NCBI RefSeq assembly: GCF_947488185.1
Contig: NZ_CANKYM010000001.1
Coordinates: 124,001-188,000, forward strand
Direction of reading: 5' to 3'
Source: an uncultured Roseobacter sp.
Lineage (GTDB): Bacteria; Pseudomonadota; Alphaproteobacteria; Rhodobacterales; Rhodobacteraceae
DNA length: 64,000 bases
Shown here: in pieces, positions 8,258 to 16,711 of the stretch
Layout of the letters: each line of letters starts with the position of its first letter
How positions within the stretch are numbered: the stretch's first letter is position 1
Notes under the pieces: generated by a model
The model's input: the letters and a program-made list of their open reading frames with translations, nothing else
Told to the model about the DNA's origin: nothing
Databases searched by the model: none
Made by a program: the position numbers and the translations under genes

Positions 8258-9643
8258 ATGAAAAATTCACAAATGGATATAGTAATCCGCGGCGGAACCG
8301 CTGTGACGGCCGCCGGAACAATGGTTGCGGATATCGGAATCCGTGACGGCAAGATCGCGGCCATTGCACCCAAACTCGAGGCCATGGGTGCACAAGACAT
8401 CGACGCCACGGACCATCTGGTGTTGCCAGGCGGCGTCGACACCCATTGCCATATCGAACAAATTTCGGGTGCGGGTCTAATGAATGCCGACACGTTTGAA
8501 ACAGCTACCCGATCCGCTGCATTCGGCGGCACCACGACTGTCGTTTCCTTCGCCGCCCAGCATCCGGGCCAGCGCATCCGCGAGGTGGTTGAGGATTATG
8601 CTGTCCTCGCTCGCAAAGGCGCCCTGATTGACCACGCTTTCCACATGATCGTGGCGGATACCGGCGACGGTAATCTGACAGATGACATTCCTGCGATGAT
8701 CGCGCAGGGGCATCGGTCAATCAAGATTTTCACCACCTATGACAAAGTCCGGCAAGACGACAAATCCATCCTCGATCTGCTGGATGTGGCCAAAAGCGAT
8801 GGCGCATTGGTCTGCTTCCACGCAGAAAACGATGGGCTGATCCGCAACATGACGGAAAAACTGCTGGCCGCCGGGCATACCGCACCGAAACATCACGCCA
8901 CGTCTCACCCGCGCGAGGCAGAAGTGGAGGCAATCGACCGCGTGTGCCGGTTTGCCGCCTTTGCCGACACGCAGATCATGATCTTTCACGTCTCGACCCG
9001 CGAAGGCGTCGAGATCATCCGCAACGCACGCGCACGCGGCGTTCAAGTGCAGGCGGAAACCTGTCCTCACTACCTTTTCATGACGGTCGACATTCTAGAG
9101 CGTGAACACCCTGCACGGTTCATGTGCTCCCCCCCGCAACGCACGGTCGATGACCAGGAGGCGTTGTGGGATGCGATTGCAGATGGAACAATCCAGTGCG
9201 TCACCTCGGATCACGCGCCCTATCGGATGGACGACAGCGGCAAATTCGCCAACGGCAGGGGCGCCCCCTTCAACAAGATCGCCAACGGCATGCCCGGCTT
9301 AGAAACCCGCCTGCCACTGATGTTTAACGCAATGGTAAGCTGCGGGCGCGGGGGAGTAGACGCTTTCGTGCAACTGACCTCAAAAACTCCAGCAGAGATC
9401 TTCGGACTAAGGAACAAGGGGCAGATTGCCGAAGGCTTCGATGCGGACATAACGGTTTGGGACCCAAACGCGACCTACAAATACGGAGCAAATGACCTGA
9501 AAGATAACGTCGGGTACAATCCCTATGAGGGAACCACAGTAAAAGGTCTGCCCACAGCTGTGTTGTCGCGCGGCCGACTTCTCGTGCAGAACCGTAGGCT
9601 GACGGAGTTGTCTGGTGGAGGTCGGTGGCAATGCATGCACTAG
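8258..9643 (+). CDS. D-hydantoinase / dihydropyrimidinase
   Basis: A 461-aa cyclic amidohydrolase. The metal-site motifs appear in order: DTHCHIE (HxH), SIKIFTTYDK (the Lys that is carbamylated to bridge two metals), CFHAENDGLI (His), TCPHYLF (His) and VTSDHAPY (Asp). The family opens dihydropyrimidine or 5-substituted hydantoin rings to N-carbamoyl amino acids in the cytoplasm. The usual DTHTH motif has Cys in place of the second Thr. ATG 8258 has a weak GGGA upstream; ATG 8273 is an alternative. An earlier in-frame start would run across the operator. It is probably regulated by the divergent GntR protein, with its substrate supplied by the neighbouring ABC system. Confidence 0.9.
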   Translation: MKNSQMDIVIRGGTAVTAAGTMVADIGIRDGKIAAIAPKLEAMGAQDIDATDHLVLPGGVDTHCHIEQISGAGLMNADTFETATRSAAFGGTTTVVSFAAQHPGQRIREVVEDYAVLARKGALIDHAFHMIVADTGDGNLTDDIPAMIAQGHRSIKIFTTYDKVRQDDKSILDLLDVAKSDGALVCFHAENDGLIRNMTEKLLAAGHTAPKHHATSHPREAEVEAIDRVCRFAAFADTQIMIFHVSTREGVEIIRNARARGVQVQAETCPHYLFMTVDILEREHPARFMCSPPQRTVDDQEALWDAIADGTIQCVTSDHAPYRMDDSGKFANGRGAPFNKIANGMPGLETRLPLMFNAMVSCGRGGVDAFVQLTSKTPAEIFGLRNKGQIAEGFDADITVWDPNATYKYGANDLKDNVGYNPYEGTTVKGLPTAVLSRGRLLVQNRRLTELSGGGRWQCMH

Positions 9644-9864
9644 CCATGGAGTATTAATGTGAAAGCCGACCCTGTTGACGGTTTGGACGAAGCCGTTTGG
9701 GTCGCAATTGTGCGATTCATACTCTGATCTGATGATCGAGGCTGGAGATAAGAAATAGTTAGTTGGCCGGCAGGTTCAAAAGACAGTTTGCCATCGCTAC
9801 TTGCAGGGTGCGTCCGATTTCTTCGACTTGAGAAACCACGACGGGAATGGGCAAATCATGGTGG

Positions 9865-11199
9865 TTATGCAGCCAATTTGCCTACGCCTAGCCTCCCGTC
9901 AAGAACAGCGGCTCGTGTTACCGCAACTCGATGTGCGCCCTGCGGTGACCATCTCATTCGGCGGCGCTTTCCCATGCGGGTGTTGCCAGTATCATCGACG
10001 CAGCCTTCTGCCCGGGACGATGAAACAGCGAGGCCGTTTCGGTATCGACGGCCATAATCGGAAGCGCTTCGAAGTTGTTGGAAAGGTAGGAATAGAGATC
10101 CCGACAGCGGGCTTTCACGCGTCTGGCCGCTTCCCTTGATTCTCGGGTTTCGGCACGCAATCGATTTGGAGAACTTTTAAGATTGTCGCGGCGGTCATTA
10201 CTCTCCCGTGCCAAAGGTGCCAACGCAGTGTTTTGGCAGCGCGTTCAAATAGTAGTCGTAACCCTGAAAAGCCCTTCGATTGAAGAAGTCCTTGCACCGC
10301 ATTTTCGATGTGTTTGACCCGCATCTAAATGTGCCATCAGTCCAGTATGTGAGTGACGGGACCTCGAACTGCACGCCGCACTAGATTTGGCAAGGCTGGC
10401 TCGCCGTCTGAAATCACGGTAACCATGCTTTGGCCATCCCAACCTTGTGCAATTAGGTCATTTCGGAGCTGTCTGGCAGGGGAGGCGGCGGCTTGTTGCA
10501 CGAGGCCGAAACGTCGGCTCATGTTGGGGCTTTCAACCTTGCCGACTACAACATAGAGGTGCCATTTCTGGTATTCAGGCCGACATCGTATGTGCGCACC
10601 ATCCAAGAAAACGGTCAGTGGGGATAATGTCGCGTCTGTATCCGGGTCTGCTTGGCTTGCGTCATCGTGGCTGAGTTCCTCGGCGATGCGCCCCAAGCGA
10701 TTTCGAACGGTCGTGTTCGACTGTGCAGAACAGGGCAAGAATATTTCGATCAGCCGGGCGGCTTCTCGAAACGAGTGCCGCGACCACAATTCAGTCTGCA
10801 GGTGCTGAAGTTCTGGCGTCGCACGGTAATGGAAAGTCTTGAAATTGGTGACTGCAGCCCAGGGCTTGCGATCCCTGACGATTGGCAAGAGCAGTTTCGA
10901 ATCCTCGGCGACTTCACTTTAATCTGACCGTAGAGCGTATCCAAAATGCGGCACCGATCGTCATGGATCGAACGTCTTTTTCCGCAGTCGTCGCATTTCC
11001 GGCGAGCTTCGAAAGCTTCATCGATCTAATCTCGCAGAATCGTTTCCTGTAGCCGCCTAAGCAACTGCTTTGCCTCGTCGAGGAGCAAGCCAAGGCTCTC
11101 GGGTCCCAACTCGTCAGGCGCACGTCGGAGCCGGCCGATATTGAACCTACGCGTTTTGCCATCGTCAAATGTTGTCTCAACAATAATTCTTACATCCAT
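9865..11199 (-). pseudogene. Degenerate ISKra4-type transposase
   Basis: Pieces of one ISKra4-family transposase lie in order on the minus strand but in different frames. They are the N-terminus (MDVRIIVETTFDDGKTRR..., from 11199), a CDDCG zinc motif followed by TLYGQIKVKSPRIRNC near 10.93-11.0 kb, the core (TVFLDGAHIRCRPEYQ, VVVGKVES, VTVISDGEPALPNLVRRAV; 10340-10880), MRVKHIENAVQGLL (10.3 kb), and the conserved C-terminus RRMRWSPQGAHRVAV ending at 9865. At least four frameshifts or stops separate the fragments, so no functional transposase can be made. Terminal inverted repeats were not identified. It marks the left edge of the accessory island, directly after the hydantoinase gene. Confidence 0.85.
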
Positions 11200-11550
11200 G
11201 GTAGGTCCCACCTTGTTCTGAAACACTTACCCTACCACCTCGACCACCAGGTTTTGCCCACTTCCCCGTTCTTTCAGACCGGCCCGCCCGTGAACAAATA
11301 CTCCAAAAAAGTCCATCAAACTTGGCAGGGATTAGTGTCATCACCCCATAGCGCCTGCGTCTGCCTGCTAAGTTGTTCGTAGCTTCAAGGATTTGCAGCG
11401 TTGCTGATTCAGGCATTCGGTTGGGGATAGATGACCACTGCGAAATCCAGTGGTGAATGCCCACCAACAATTTAGACAGACTGGCGATGAGGAGTGATCA
11501 TACCCTTCATCCGGTATGGTTTCCGGCCCGTCTTTTCAAAGGACGACACG

Positions 11551-11634
11551 ATGAAACCAACTATGAAAACACTGCTTGGCACGGTGGCGTTCAGCGCCTT
11601 CGCCGCTGGCTGCGCGTTCGCACAGACAACATAA
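11551..11634 (+). pseudogene. Orphan signal-peptide fragment of a secreted protein
   Basis: A 27-codon frame with a good ribosome site (AAAGGA) starts MKPTMKTLLG and contains a hydrophobic core and an AFAQTT cleavage-like end, then stops. This is the 5' end of a secreted-protein gene whose mature region has been lost. The loss point coincides with the end of a YihY-like fragment on the opposite strand, so the sequence looks like a deletion junction. Confidence 0.5.
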
Positions 11635-11806
11635 GCAGAACGATCACGCCCGCCAGAGTGCCGAAACTTTCATTGTAAGAGCCAAAGTTACTGACGTAAA
11701 AGGCGAACCCTGCGGACGCCACAATCCAGACGAGGCAACCCATGATCGCACCCACTGAAGCCCACTTCCATTCAGGAGCGTCACGACCAGTCAAATAACC
11801 GTTCGA
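11630..11806 (-). pseudogene. YihY/BrkB-family membrane protein fragment
   Basis: Minus-strand residues APEWKWASVGAIMG...FAFYVSNFGSYNESFG...GVIVLL match the C-terminal third of YihY (BrkB / formerly 'RNase BN') inner-membrane proteins. No start is present, the upstream two thirds are missing, and homology ends abruptly near 11,630, after which the frame reads an Arg-rich tail antisense to the orphan signal peptide. It is a remnant truncated at both ends. Confidence 0.6.
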
Positions 11807-11909
11807 GAACCGAATGCAGACCTTGGATTTGGGGCCCAGGTGGCGGGTCAGCGGGACTAAGTGTGCTTTCGCTGCGACTGCGCCAACGTCAGCTTTTAAG
11901 AAGAGGCGG

Positions 11910-11959
11910 TGCCAAAAACGGTCCTTTCTGCCGGTGACAGAAACGGTTGAGTTTTGGCA
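11910..11959 (+). repeat. Cassette-spacing repeat, copy A
   Basis: First of four same-orientation copies of an imperfectly palindromic sequence of about 50 bp. It begins TGCCAAAAACGGTC and ends GAGTTTTGGCA, with inverted ends TGCCAAAA / TTTTGGCA. It lies about 145 bp beyond the stop codon of the STAND ATPase gene. Copy C has the same 49-bp core length. Confidence 0.7.
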
Positions 11960-12104
11960 TATCTGCCGTCGTGCAGCTTTGATCTGACGGTTCTGTCAGC
12001 ACCCCGACCTAGCCTTAGTGTTGTTCGGAAAGGCTGCTTCCCAAGCATATGAGACGCTGCATCAGTCTCAGCGCGGCCGCTTTCATGGCTACGCCGTCGT
12101 AGAC

Positions 12105-14192
12105 CTATTTCTCCACACTAGCTCCATTCGATCTTGAGCCTTTCCGCCCGATGATCTTTGTTTGGCAAGCCTCAAGATTGATCACAGCACCCTCCCGCCA
12201 CGGATGCCCCTCTGGAAGCGATTGAAGTACGCGCACGGCTTCTTGGTAGAGCGGCTCGGCCTCCTCATAGCGCCCCTGGTCATCGAGGTTTGAGGCCACG
12301 TTGCTGTAGCTCACGCCCGTGTAGGGATGGTCATCGCCGAGTGCGGCACGCCTGATCTCCAGGCCCTTTCGGAAGAGCGGCTCGGCCTCCTCGTAGCGCC
12401 TCCGGGCGTTGAGGTTGGAGGCCACGTTGTTGTAGCTTGTGCCGGTGTCGGGGTGGTCCTCGCCGAGCGCGGCACGCCTGATCTCCAGGCCCTTTTGGTA
12501 GAGCGGCTCGGCCTCCTCATAGCGCCCCTGGTCATCAAGGTTTGAGGCCACGTTGTTGTAGCTCGCGCCCGTGTCGGGGTGATCCTCCCCGAGCGCGGCA
12601 CGCGCATGTTCGAAAGCCTCACGCCAAATATGTTCGAGGAACCGGGAGCGTTGCGCCTCCTCTAATTTCTTTCCGGTCTCCTCGAGCCATTCAACGTAGC
12701 CATCGATACCCTTCTGCCGCCGCAACCTTGCTGCTTCGGCGAAGCAGGCAACTGTTTTGTCCGTGACGTCGGCCGCGCGCCCAGGGAGGGCGCGCTCTGC
12801 GTAGTGGTCGAGAAGCGCCTCGCGACTCTCCATGACGAATTCGTCACCCGTCGACTGGACAATCGCATCAGCAATGGCCCTGTGCGGGGCGGCCCATCCG
12901 TCTTCGTCGATGCTCATGATGGACAGATCGGTCACCTGCTCGAAGGCGGAGAAGGCGAGGGGGATGTTGTACATCGTGACGACGTGCGCGAAGGCGGGCC
13001 GATCGAACCTCTGCGCGACCGACAGGCGCGACACGACCTCCTGTATCGGCGCGTCGTAATCACGGAGTAGTCTCTGCACAAGCTGCAGGCGGCGCGGCTC
13101 GAAGCCCGTTGCCTCGACATGAAAGTCTTTTGGCACCGCGGCATCGCCGAGATTGCGCCAGTGCTCGACCTGAAGATCGAGCATGAGAGGGTAGATCGGG
13201 TCGCCGGCGTTCTGCGTTTCGCGAGCGCCCTCGATGATCGCGGCCCTGATCGTCTCACCTTCAATGGGTACCTTGCGGAGCCAGGCGTCGGCATCACCGT
13301 CCGCTAATCCACCGAGGAGATGCTGGTTACCGACGAGATCGTCGCGCCAATCCGCATCCTCTTCCCATGGCAGTCTCTCTCGAGAGAAGAAGGTCGCCAG
13401 CAATCCGTTGGTTTCGGCGACGAGTGTCCGCATGGAGGCATCAAACGGGTTCTCGCGCCACCGCGCGCCGGTTCCGGCCCCCTCCATGACGCTTTCGTAC
13501 TCGTCCACGAAAAGCACGAACCGCTCGTCGGGATAGTCCGCGATATGCCGGTTGAGGTCTTGGGCCAGCATCCACGGCATCAACGCGGACATCTCGTAGT
13601 TGGCGATCATCTGACCGTCGCGATAGAGCGCCTGAAGCTGCGCGTGCGTTTGTTTGATCCATGCGGCCTTGCCCCGGTCGATCGCCCAGCCGGACCCGCG
13701 CTTGAGAAGGTAACCCAGGACCGGCACCGTCCCAGCGGTCTCTTCAATGAACTCCCGCGTCAGGGTGATGACTTCCGGCAGGGCATCGGTTACCGCCTCT
13801 CCTGTGCGATGCAGCCATGGGCTTTCGAAGGTCGGCATCGGCTCCTCACCGCGCGTCTTCTCCCACATGACCGCAAAGGCGAGGTCGAACGCGCGAAACG
13901 CGACCCCAGACCGGGCGAAAGCATTACGCACCCAGACCATAAGACGATCGGGATCTGTCTTCGGTCGGCCGTGAAGATCGAGCATCGCGCGGCGCAAATG
14001 CGCGAAGCTAGGATCTGCCTCCTTGGACGACATCCGGAAGAGTTCGCGCGCAAGCGCCGTCTTCCCCTGCCCGCCAACCCCGTACCAGGTCCGAATGATG
14101 GCGCTATCCTCAGGGATCGCGAAGACGGCGCGCTCAAATGTTCTTTTGGGCTCCTCCCGATCGACGAAAATCGTGCTCGCTGAGGTGCTCAT
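12105..14192 (-). CDS. STAND-like P-loop ATPase with C-terminal TPR repeats
   Basis: A 695-aa protein from ATG 14192 (MSTSASTIF); an upstream in-frame start adds 23 unlikely residues. The P-loop GVGGQGKT is at residues 39-46 and the Walker B-like RFVLFVDEYES at about 224-234. A helical middle region is followed by three tandem 42-aa kinesin-light-chain-type TPRs (ALGEDHPDTGASYNNVA, GRYEEAEPLYQKGLEIRR) near 555-680. The layout sensor (TPR) - NTPase matches STAND signalling ATPases, many of which act in antiphage defence by oligomerising after ligand sensing. No obvious effector domain is present; the upstream neighbour on the same strand encodes a membrane-anchored protease that could be the effector (inference). 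The TPR DNA repeats are nearly identical with a 126-bp period, implying recent duplication or homogenisation. Confidence 0.75.
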   Translation of the reverse strand: MSTSASTIFVDREEPKRTFERAVFAIPEDSAIIRTWYGVGGQGKTALARELFRMSSKEADPSFAHLRRAMLDLHGRPKTDPDRLMVWVRNAFARSGVAFRAFDLAFAVMWEKTRGEEPMPTFESPWLHRTGEAVTDALPEVITLTREFIEETAGTVPVLGYLLKRGSGWAIDRGKAAWIKQTHAQLQALYRDGQMIANYEMSALMPWMLAQDLNRHIADYPDERFVLFVDEYESVMEGAGTGARWRENPFDASMRTLVAETNGLLATFFSRERLPWEEDADWRDDLVGNQHLLGGLADGDADAWLRKVPIEGETIRAAIIEGARETQNAGDPIYPLMLDLQVEHWRNLGDAAVPKDFHVEATGFEPRRLQLVQRLLRDYDAPIQEVVSRLSVAQRFDRPAFAHVVTMYNIPLAFSAFEQVTDLSIMSIDEDGWAAPHRAIADAIVQSTGDEFVMESREALLDHYAERALPGRAADVTDKTVACFAEAARLRRQKGIDGYVEWLEETGKKLEEAQRSRFLEHIWREAFEHARAALGEDHPDTGASYNNVASNLDDQGRYEEAEPLYQKGLEIRRAALGEDHPDTGTSYNNVASNLNARRRYEEAEPLFRKGLEIRRAALGDDHPYTGVSYSNVASNLDDQGRYEEAEPLYQEAVRVLQSLPEGHPWREGAVINLEACQTKIIGRKGSRSNGASVEK

Positions 14193-14336
14193 GATGCGGC
14201 GGCGTGGTGGCACGGAGCCCTCCGAAATGGTCGATAGTGGCACTCTCTCACAAGATTCCACTTTACGGAAGGCGGGTCGCGTCGACGAAAATTCGGATTG
14301 AGTTGGATCGAGTAAGCTGTGCTTACCTCCCTTGGC

Positions 14337-14409
14337 ACAAACCCTCTGTCAGAACCGATGCGTCAGAAACGGTCGTTTCTGCCGATGACAAAAACGTATG
14401 AGTTTGGCA
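14337..14409 (+). repeat. Cassette-spacing repeat, copy B (long form)
   Basis: Second copy, filling most of the gap between the protease stop (14430) and the STAND start (14192). Its left extension ACAAACCCTCTG is shared with copy D, and the core CAGAAACGGTCGTTTCTG forms a stem around GT. The A-to-G and T-to-C differences from copy D (CAAAAACG/CGTTTTTG) are compensatory, which argues that the fold matters. Confidence 0.7.
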
Positions 14410-14429
14410 CTTTGGCATCACTAGCAGCT

Positions 14430-15626
14430 TCAATCCACGACTCTGTAGGCGACGCCCCCGAACTCACTTCGCCGAGTGTGGACAGCAACCACAGCGTTTG
14501 TTTCGAGGTCTATAATCGGACTTCCAGAGGTTCCCGCGCCGGTGTCACACAGGTGATAGAAAAGGTCGTTCTCCCACTTGAGAACTTTGCAGTCAGGCGC
14601 ACCCCAAACAGCCCTTTGTTCACTACCAAATCGGAAGTAGATTACACCTAATCTAGCTCCTTCTGCGCCAGTGCTCGGGTCAGTAGCGAGAGGCTGAAAC
14701 GCATCTCCGACGGGCTGCTCAAGAGTTAGAACGGCATACCCACCTCTGCCATCGCCCCGGTAGATTGTTGCAGGTGTATTTGACACTTCATAAGTCTCAA
14801 ATTCGCCGCCTGAGATGGTGGCGTCAAAACCATCAGGAAAGAGCTCGAACCGCATGCGTTGGTACTCTTGGTCAACGCAATGCCGTGCGGTTGCTATCTG
14901 GTCCTTTGAAACAAGAAATGCAGTACACATACTGACGGCTTGGTTTGCATTCATGATTTTGAGACGACCTACGGATCGAGCGAGCTGACGGGCCGGATGG
15001 TCGATATCAAAACCTGATACGAGACCAGAATCATCGAAGCCGACGATTCCTCCCAAATTCTGGGGTGATGGAGTTAATTGAGGAATGATCGTTGCATCTG
15101 GCCGTTCTATTTGCTGCTCTGCCATCTCTCTTAGTTCGTCTTCGTTCAGTGTGCTGAGAACTCCGGCTCGAACAAGAAAAAGCAATACTGCAGCTCGTTC
15201 AGCATTGGACTTTTCTGCGTTCGTTAGCTCTGAACGGACGATTTCATATTGGAACTCGCGTTCTTTGGCTTCAGCTTCCAGCCTGGCGAGATTTTCACTC
15301 GCTGCGAGCTCTAGCTCCTGTTTTAGACGAGCTTCGCTTTGCTCTAACTCGGTTCGCACTTGTTCCAAGGTAATTGTGTTAACTGTTTCGTCTTTGGCGG
15401 TAAGGCGTTCAAATACAAAAGTCGCTGTCAGGGTTAAGAGGCCCGCTATCGCTGCGACTACCGGGGTATTCCAAAGAAACTTGGTTCGTTCTGCCGCGAG
15501 CCGTTTTGCTTCAAGTGCCCTTTGGGCTTCTCGGTCGCCCGCTCCAACTATCTGCTCGGCGATCTTCGCACGGATGCTCTCAGGAATATCTGCGTTGGAC
15601 AGAATGCCAATATCATCTGGGTTCAA
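14430..15626 (-). CDS. Membrane-anchored trypsin-like serine protease
   Basis: A 398-aa protein. One transmembrane helix (about residues 52-72) is followed by a long charged coiled coil (about 78-145) and a C-terminal chymotrypsin-fold domain with TARHC (His249) and GTSGSP (nucleophile Ser367). The third triad position is unusual: where the family has Asp before Y-A-V-L, this protein has GGYAVL with Asp292 a few residues earlier, so activity is not certain. It lies upstream of the STAND ATPase on the same strand, with repeat copy B between them and copy C upstream. A membrane-tethered protease beside a STAND sensor fits a two-gene signalling or defence unit, but this is inference. Confidence 0.75.
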   Translation of the reverse strand: MNPDDIGILSNADIPESIRAKIAEQIVGAGDREAQRALEAKRLAAERTKFLWNTPVVAAIAGLLTLTATFVFERLTAKDETVNTITLEQVRTELEQSEARLKQELELAASENLARLEAEAKEREFQYEIVRSELTNAEKSNAERAAVLLFLVRAGVLSTLNEDELREMAEQQIERPDATIIPQLTPSPQNLGGIVGFDDSGLVSGFDIDHPARQLARSVGRLKIMNANQAVSMCTAFLVSKDQIATARHCVDQEYQRMRFELFPDGFDATISGGEFETYEVSNTPATIYRGDGRGGYAVLTLEQPVGDAFQPLATDPSTGAEGARLGVIYFRFGSEQRAVWGAPDCKVLKWENDLFYHLCDTGAGTSGSPIIDLETNAVVAVHTRRSEFGGVAYRVVD

Positions 15627-15737
15627 TGTATCTCCCCCGCACTGAAAAGCAGTGACTACTTCGCTAACCTACGGTGTACGCGGTCGAAGAACAACTTTCG
15701 GGAGAAGGTGACAAAAACCGAAGGTCAAAACTCCCCA

Positions 15738-15786
15738 GCCAAAAACGGTCGTTATCGCCCATGTCATAAACGTATGAGTTTTGGCA
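15738..15786 (+). repeat. Cassette-spacing repeat, copy C
   Basis: Third copy: GCCAAAAACGGTCGTTATC...CATAAACGTATGAGTTTTGGCA, sharing AAACGTATGAGTTT with copy B. It lies between the divergent protease gene and the small membrane-protein gene. A related piece (GGTGACAAAAACCG) sits just upstream at about 15,707-15,720. Confidence 0.7.
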
Positions 15787-15947
15787 CATACCGCGGTGCG
15801 GGGAAGGTCCGGAGAGAGGCCGCTTTGCCGGGTTCTATACAATAAAGACTGAACATGAGCAAACCACATCGTGAGCGTAGGCTAGCTTCTGTAAAAGTTT
15901 ACGATTAGCCTTCGAAGCTACTAAAATCTTATGTGAATGATAGACTT

Positions 15948-16331
15948 ATGTCTTACATAAAGCGCTTTCTTGACTACTGGGCACACAAGACGACACAACT
16001 TATGCTCATCATTTCAGTGGTGGTAGCGTCCGCAGGACTGGGTTCTGTTCTTGCCCAAAGAGAGGCTCAGAACAAGTATCAAGCTTTCTTAAGCATATGC
16101 GATGGAACGGCTGATCCCCCTTCGTGTAAGTGTTCTGCTTATGCTAGTTATGAAGCGTCGAAACCTAACGGGATTGAGAATTTCTTTAATGTTCCAGCTT
16201 TTGAGTACGTGTTTGATATCAATCTATCCGAAAGTAGCGGTAAAGGAATTGAAGTTGTACGGCACTTACGAACTTGTAAGGCGCTCGGCTTGTTCGACGA
16301 TCGATTCTTTGTGATCGTGGGTCGAAACTAA
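15948..16331 (+). CDS. Small single-pass membrane protein, unknown
   Basis: A 127-aa protein, not recognised. Residues about 15-36 form one transmembrane helix (MLIISVVVASAGLGSVL), followed by a soluble domain with four Cys, three of them clustered (CDG, CKC). ATG 15948 is preferred over GTG 15933. The gene and its flanks are visibly AT-richer than the surrounding chromosome, a sign of transfer. It is bracketed by repeat copies C and D, like the protease and STAND genes, so it appears to be a third cargo unit of the same island. Confidence 0.55.
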   Translation: MSYIKRFLDYWAHKTTQLMLIISVVVASAGLGSVLAQREAQNKYQAFLSICDGTADPPSCKCSAYASYEASKPNGIENFFNVPAFEYVFDINLSESSGKGIEVVRHLRTCKALGLFDDRFFVIVGRN

Positions 16332-16435
16332 TACACGCAACCCTAGCGGCATTCGTGAAACAACTGAATTTGGTGAATTCAAAGCGGACTTTCGTAACAC
16401 GTGGTTGAACGTCTGCTTCTTCCTGCAATCCGGAC

Positions 16436-16490
16436 ATAAACCCTCTGACACAACCTATGTGTCAAAAACGGTCGTTTTTGTCACTTTGGC
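16436..16490 (+). repeat. Cassette-spacing repeat, copy D (long form)
   Basis: Fourth copy: ATAAACCCTCTGACACAACC, then GTGTCAAAAACGGTCGTTTTTGTCAC, the most symmetric core of the set (stem CAAAAACG/CGTTTTTG around GT). It lies beyond the small membrane-protein gene. A further degenerate piece (GTCACAAACCCTTGGCAAAAC ... CTTTTGGCACGTTTTTGGCC) follows at 16,520-16,570. No gene is visible in 16,332-16,711. Confidence 0.65.
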
Positions 16491-16711
16491 CGACGGAGCT
16501 AGAACCGTTGAAAAATCTCGTGTCACAAACCCTTGGCAAAACTACGTTTGCTTTTGGCACGTTTTTGGCCAACGATCCAGGACCGGACCTTCGCCATCCT
16601 GCGGCAACTTGGGAAGTATGGGCTCTCTGCGGGCATCTGACGGTTCTTGACGGTTGACGGGTGCCAGCCCTTAGCAGCCATTCGTTCTTGACCCGATACC
16701 AGATGTGGCCG

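Noticed and set aside
11177..11470. A 97-codon minus-strand frame upstream of the transposase remnant
   Set aside because: No ribosome site, no recognisable motif, overlaps the transposase start in another frame; probably IS flank or scar.
12230..12610. CRISPR-like array
   Set aside because: The regular 126-bp repeats are in-frame TPR codons of the STAND gene, without spacers; no cas genes are in the window.
11910..16490. Integron attC sites as explanation for the four repeats
   Set aside because: The inverted ends do not match the RYYYAAC / GTTRRRY core sites, no integron integrase is present, and the cargo genes are not all in the same orientation.
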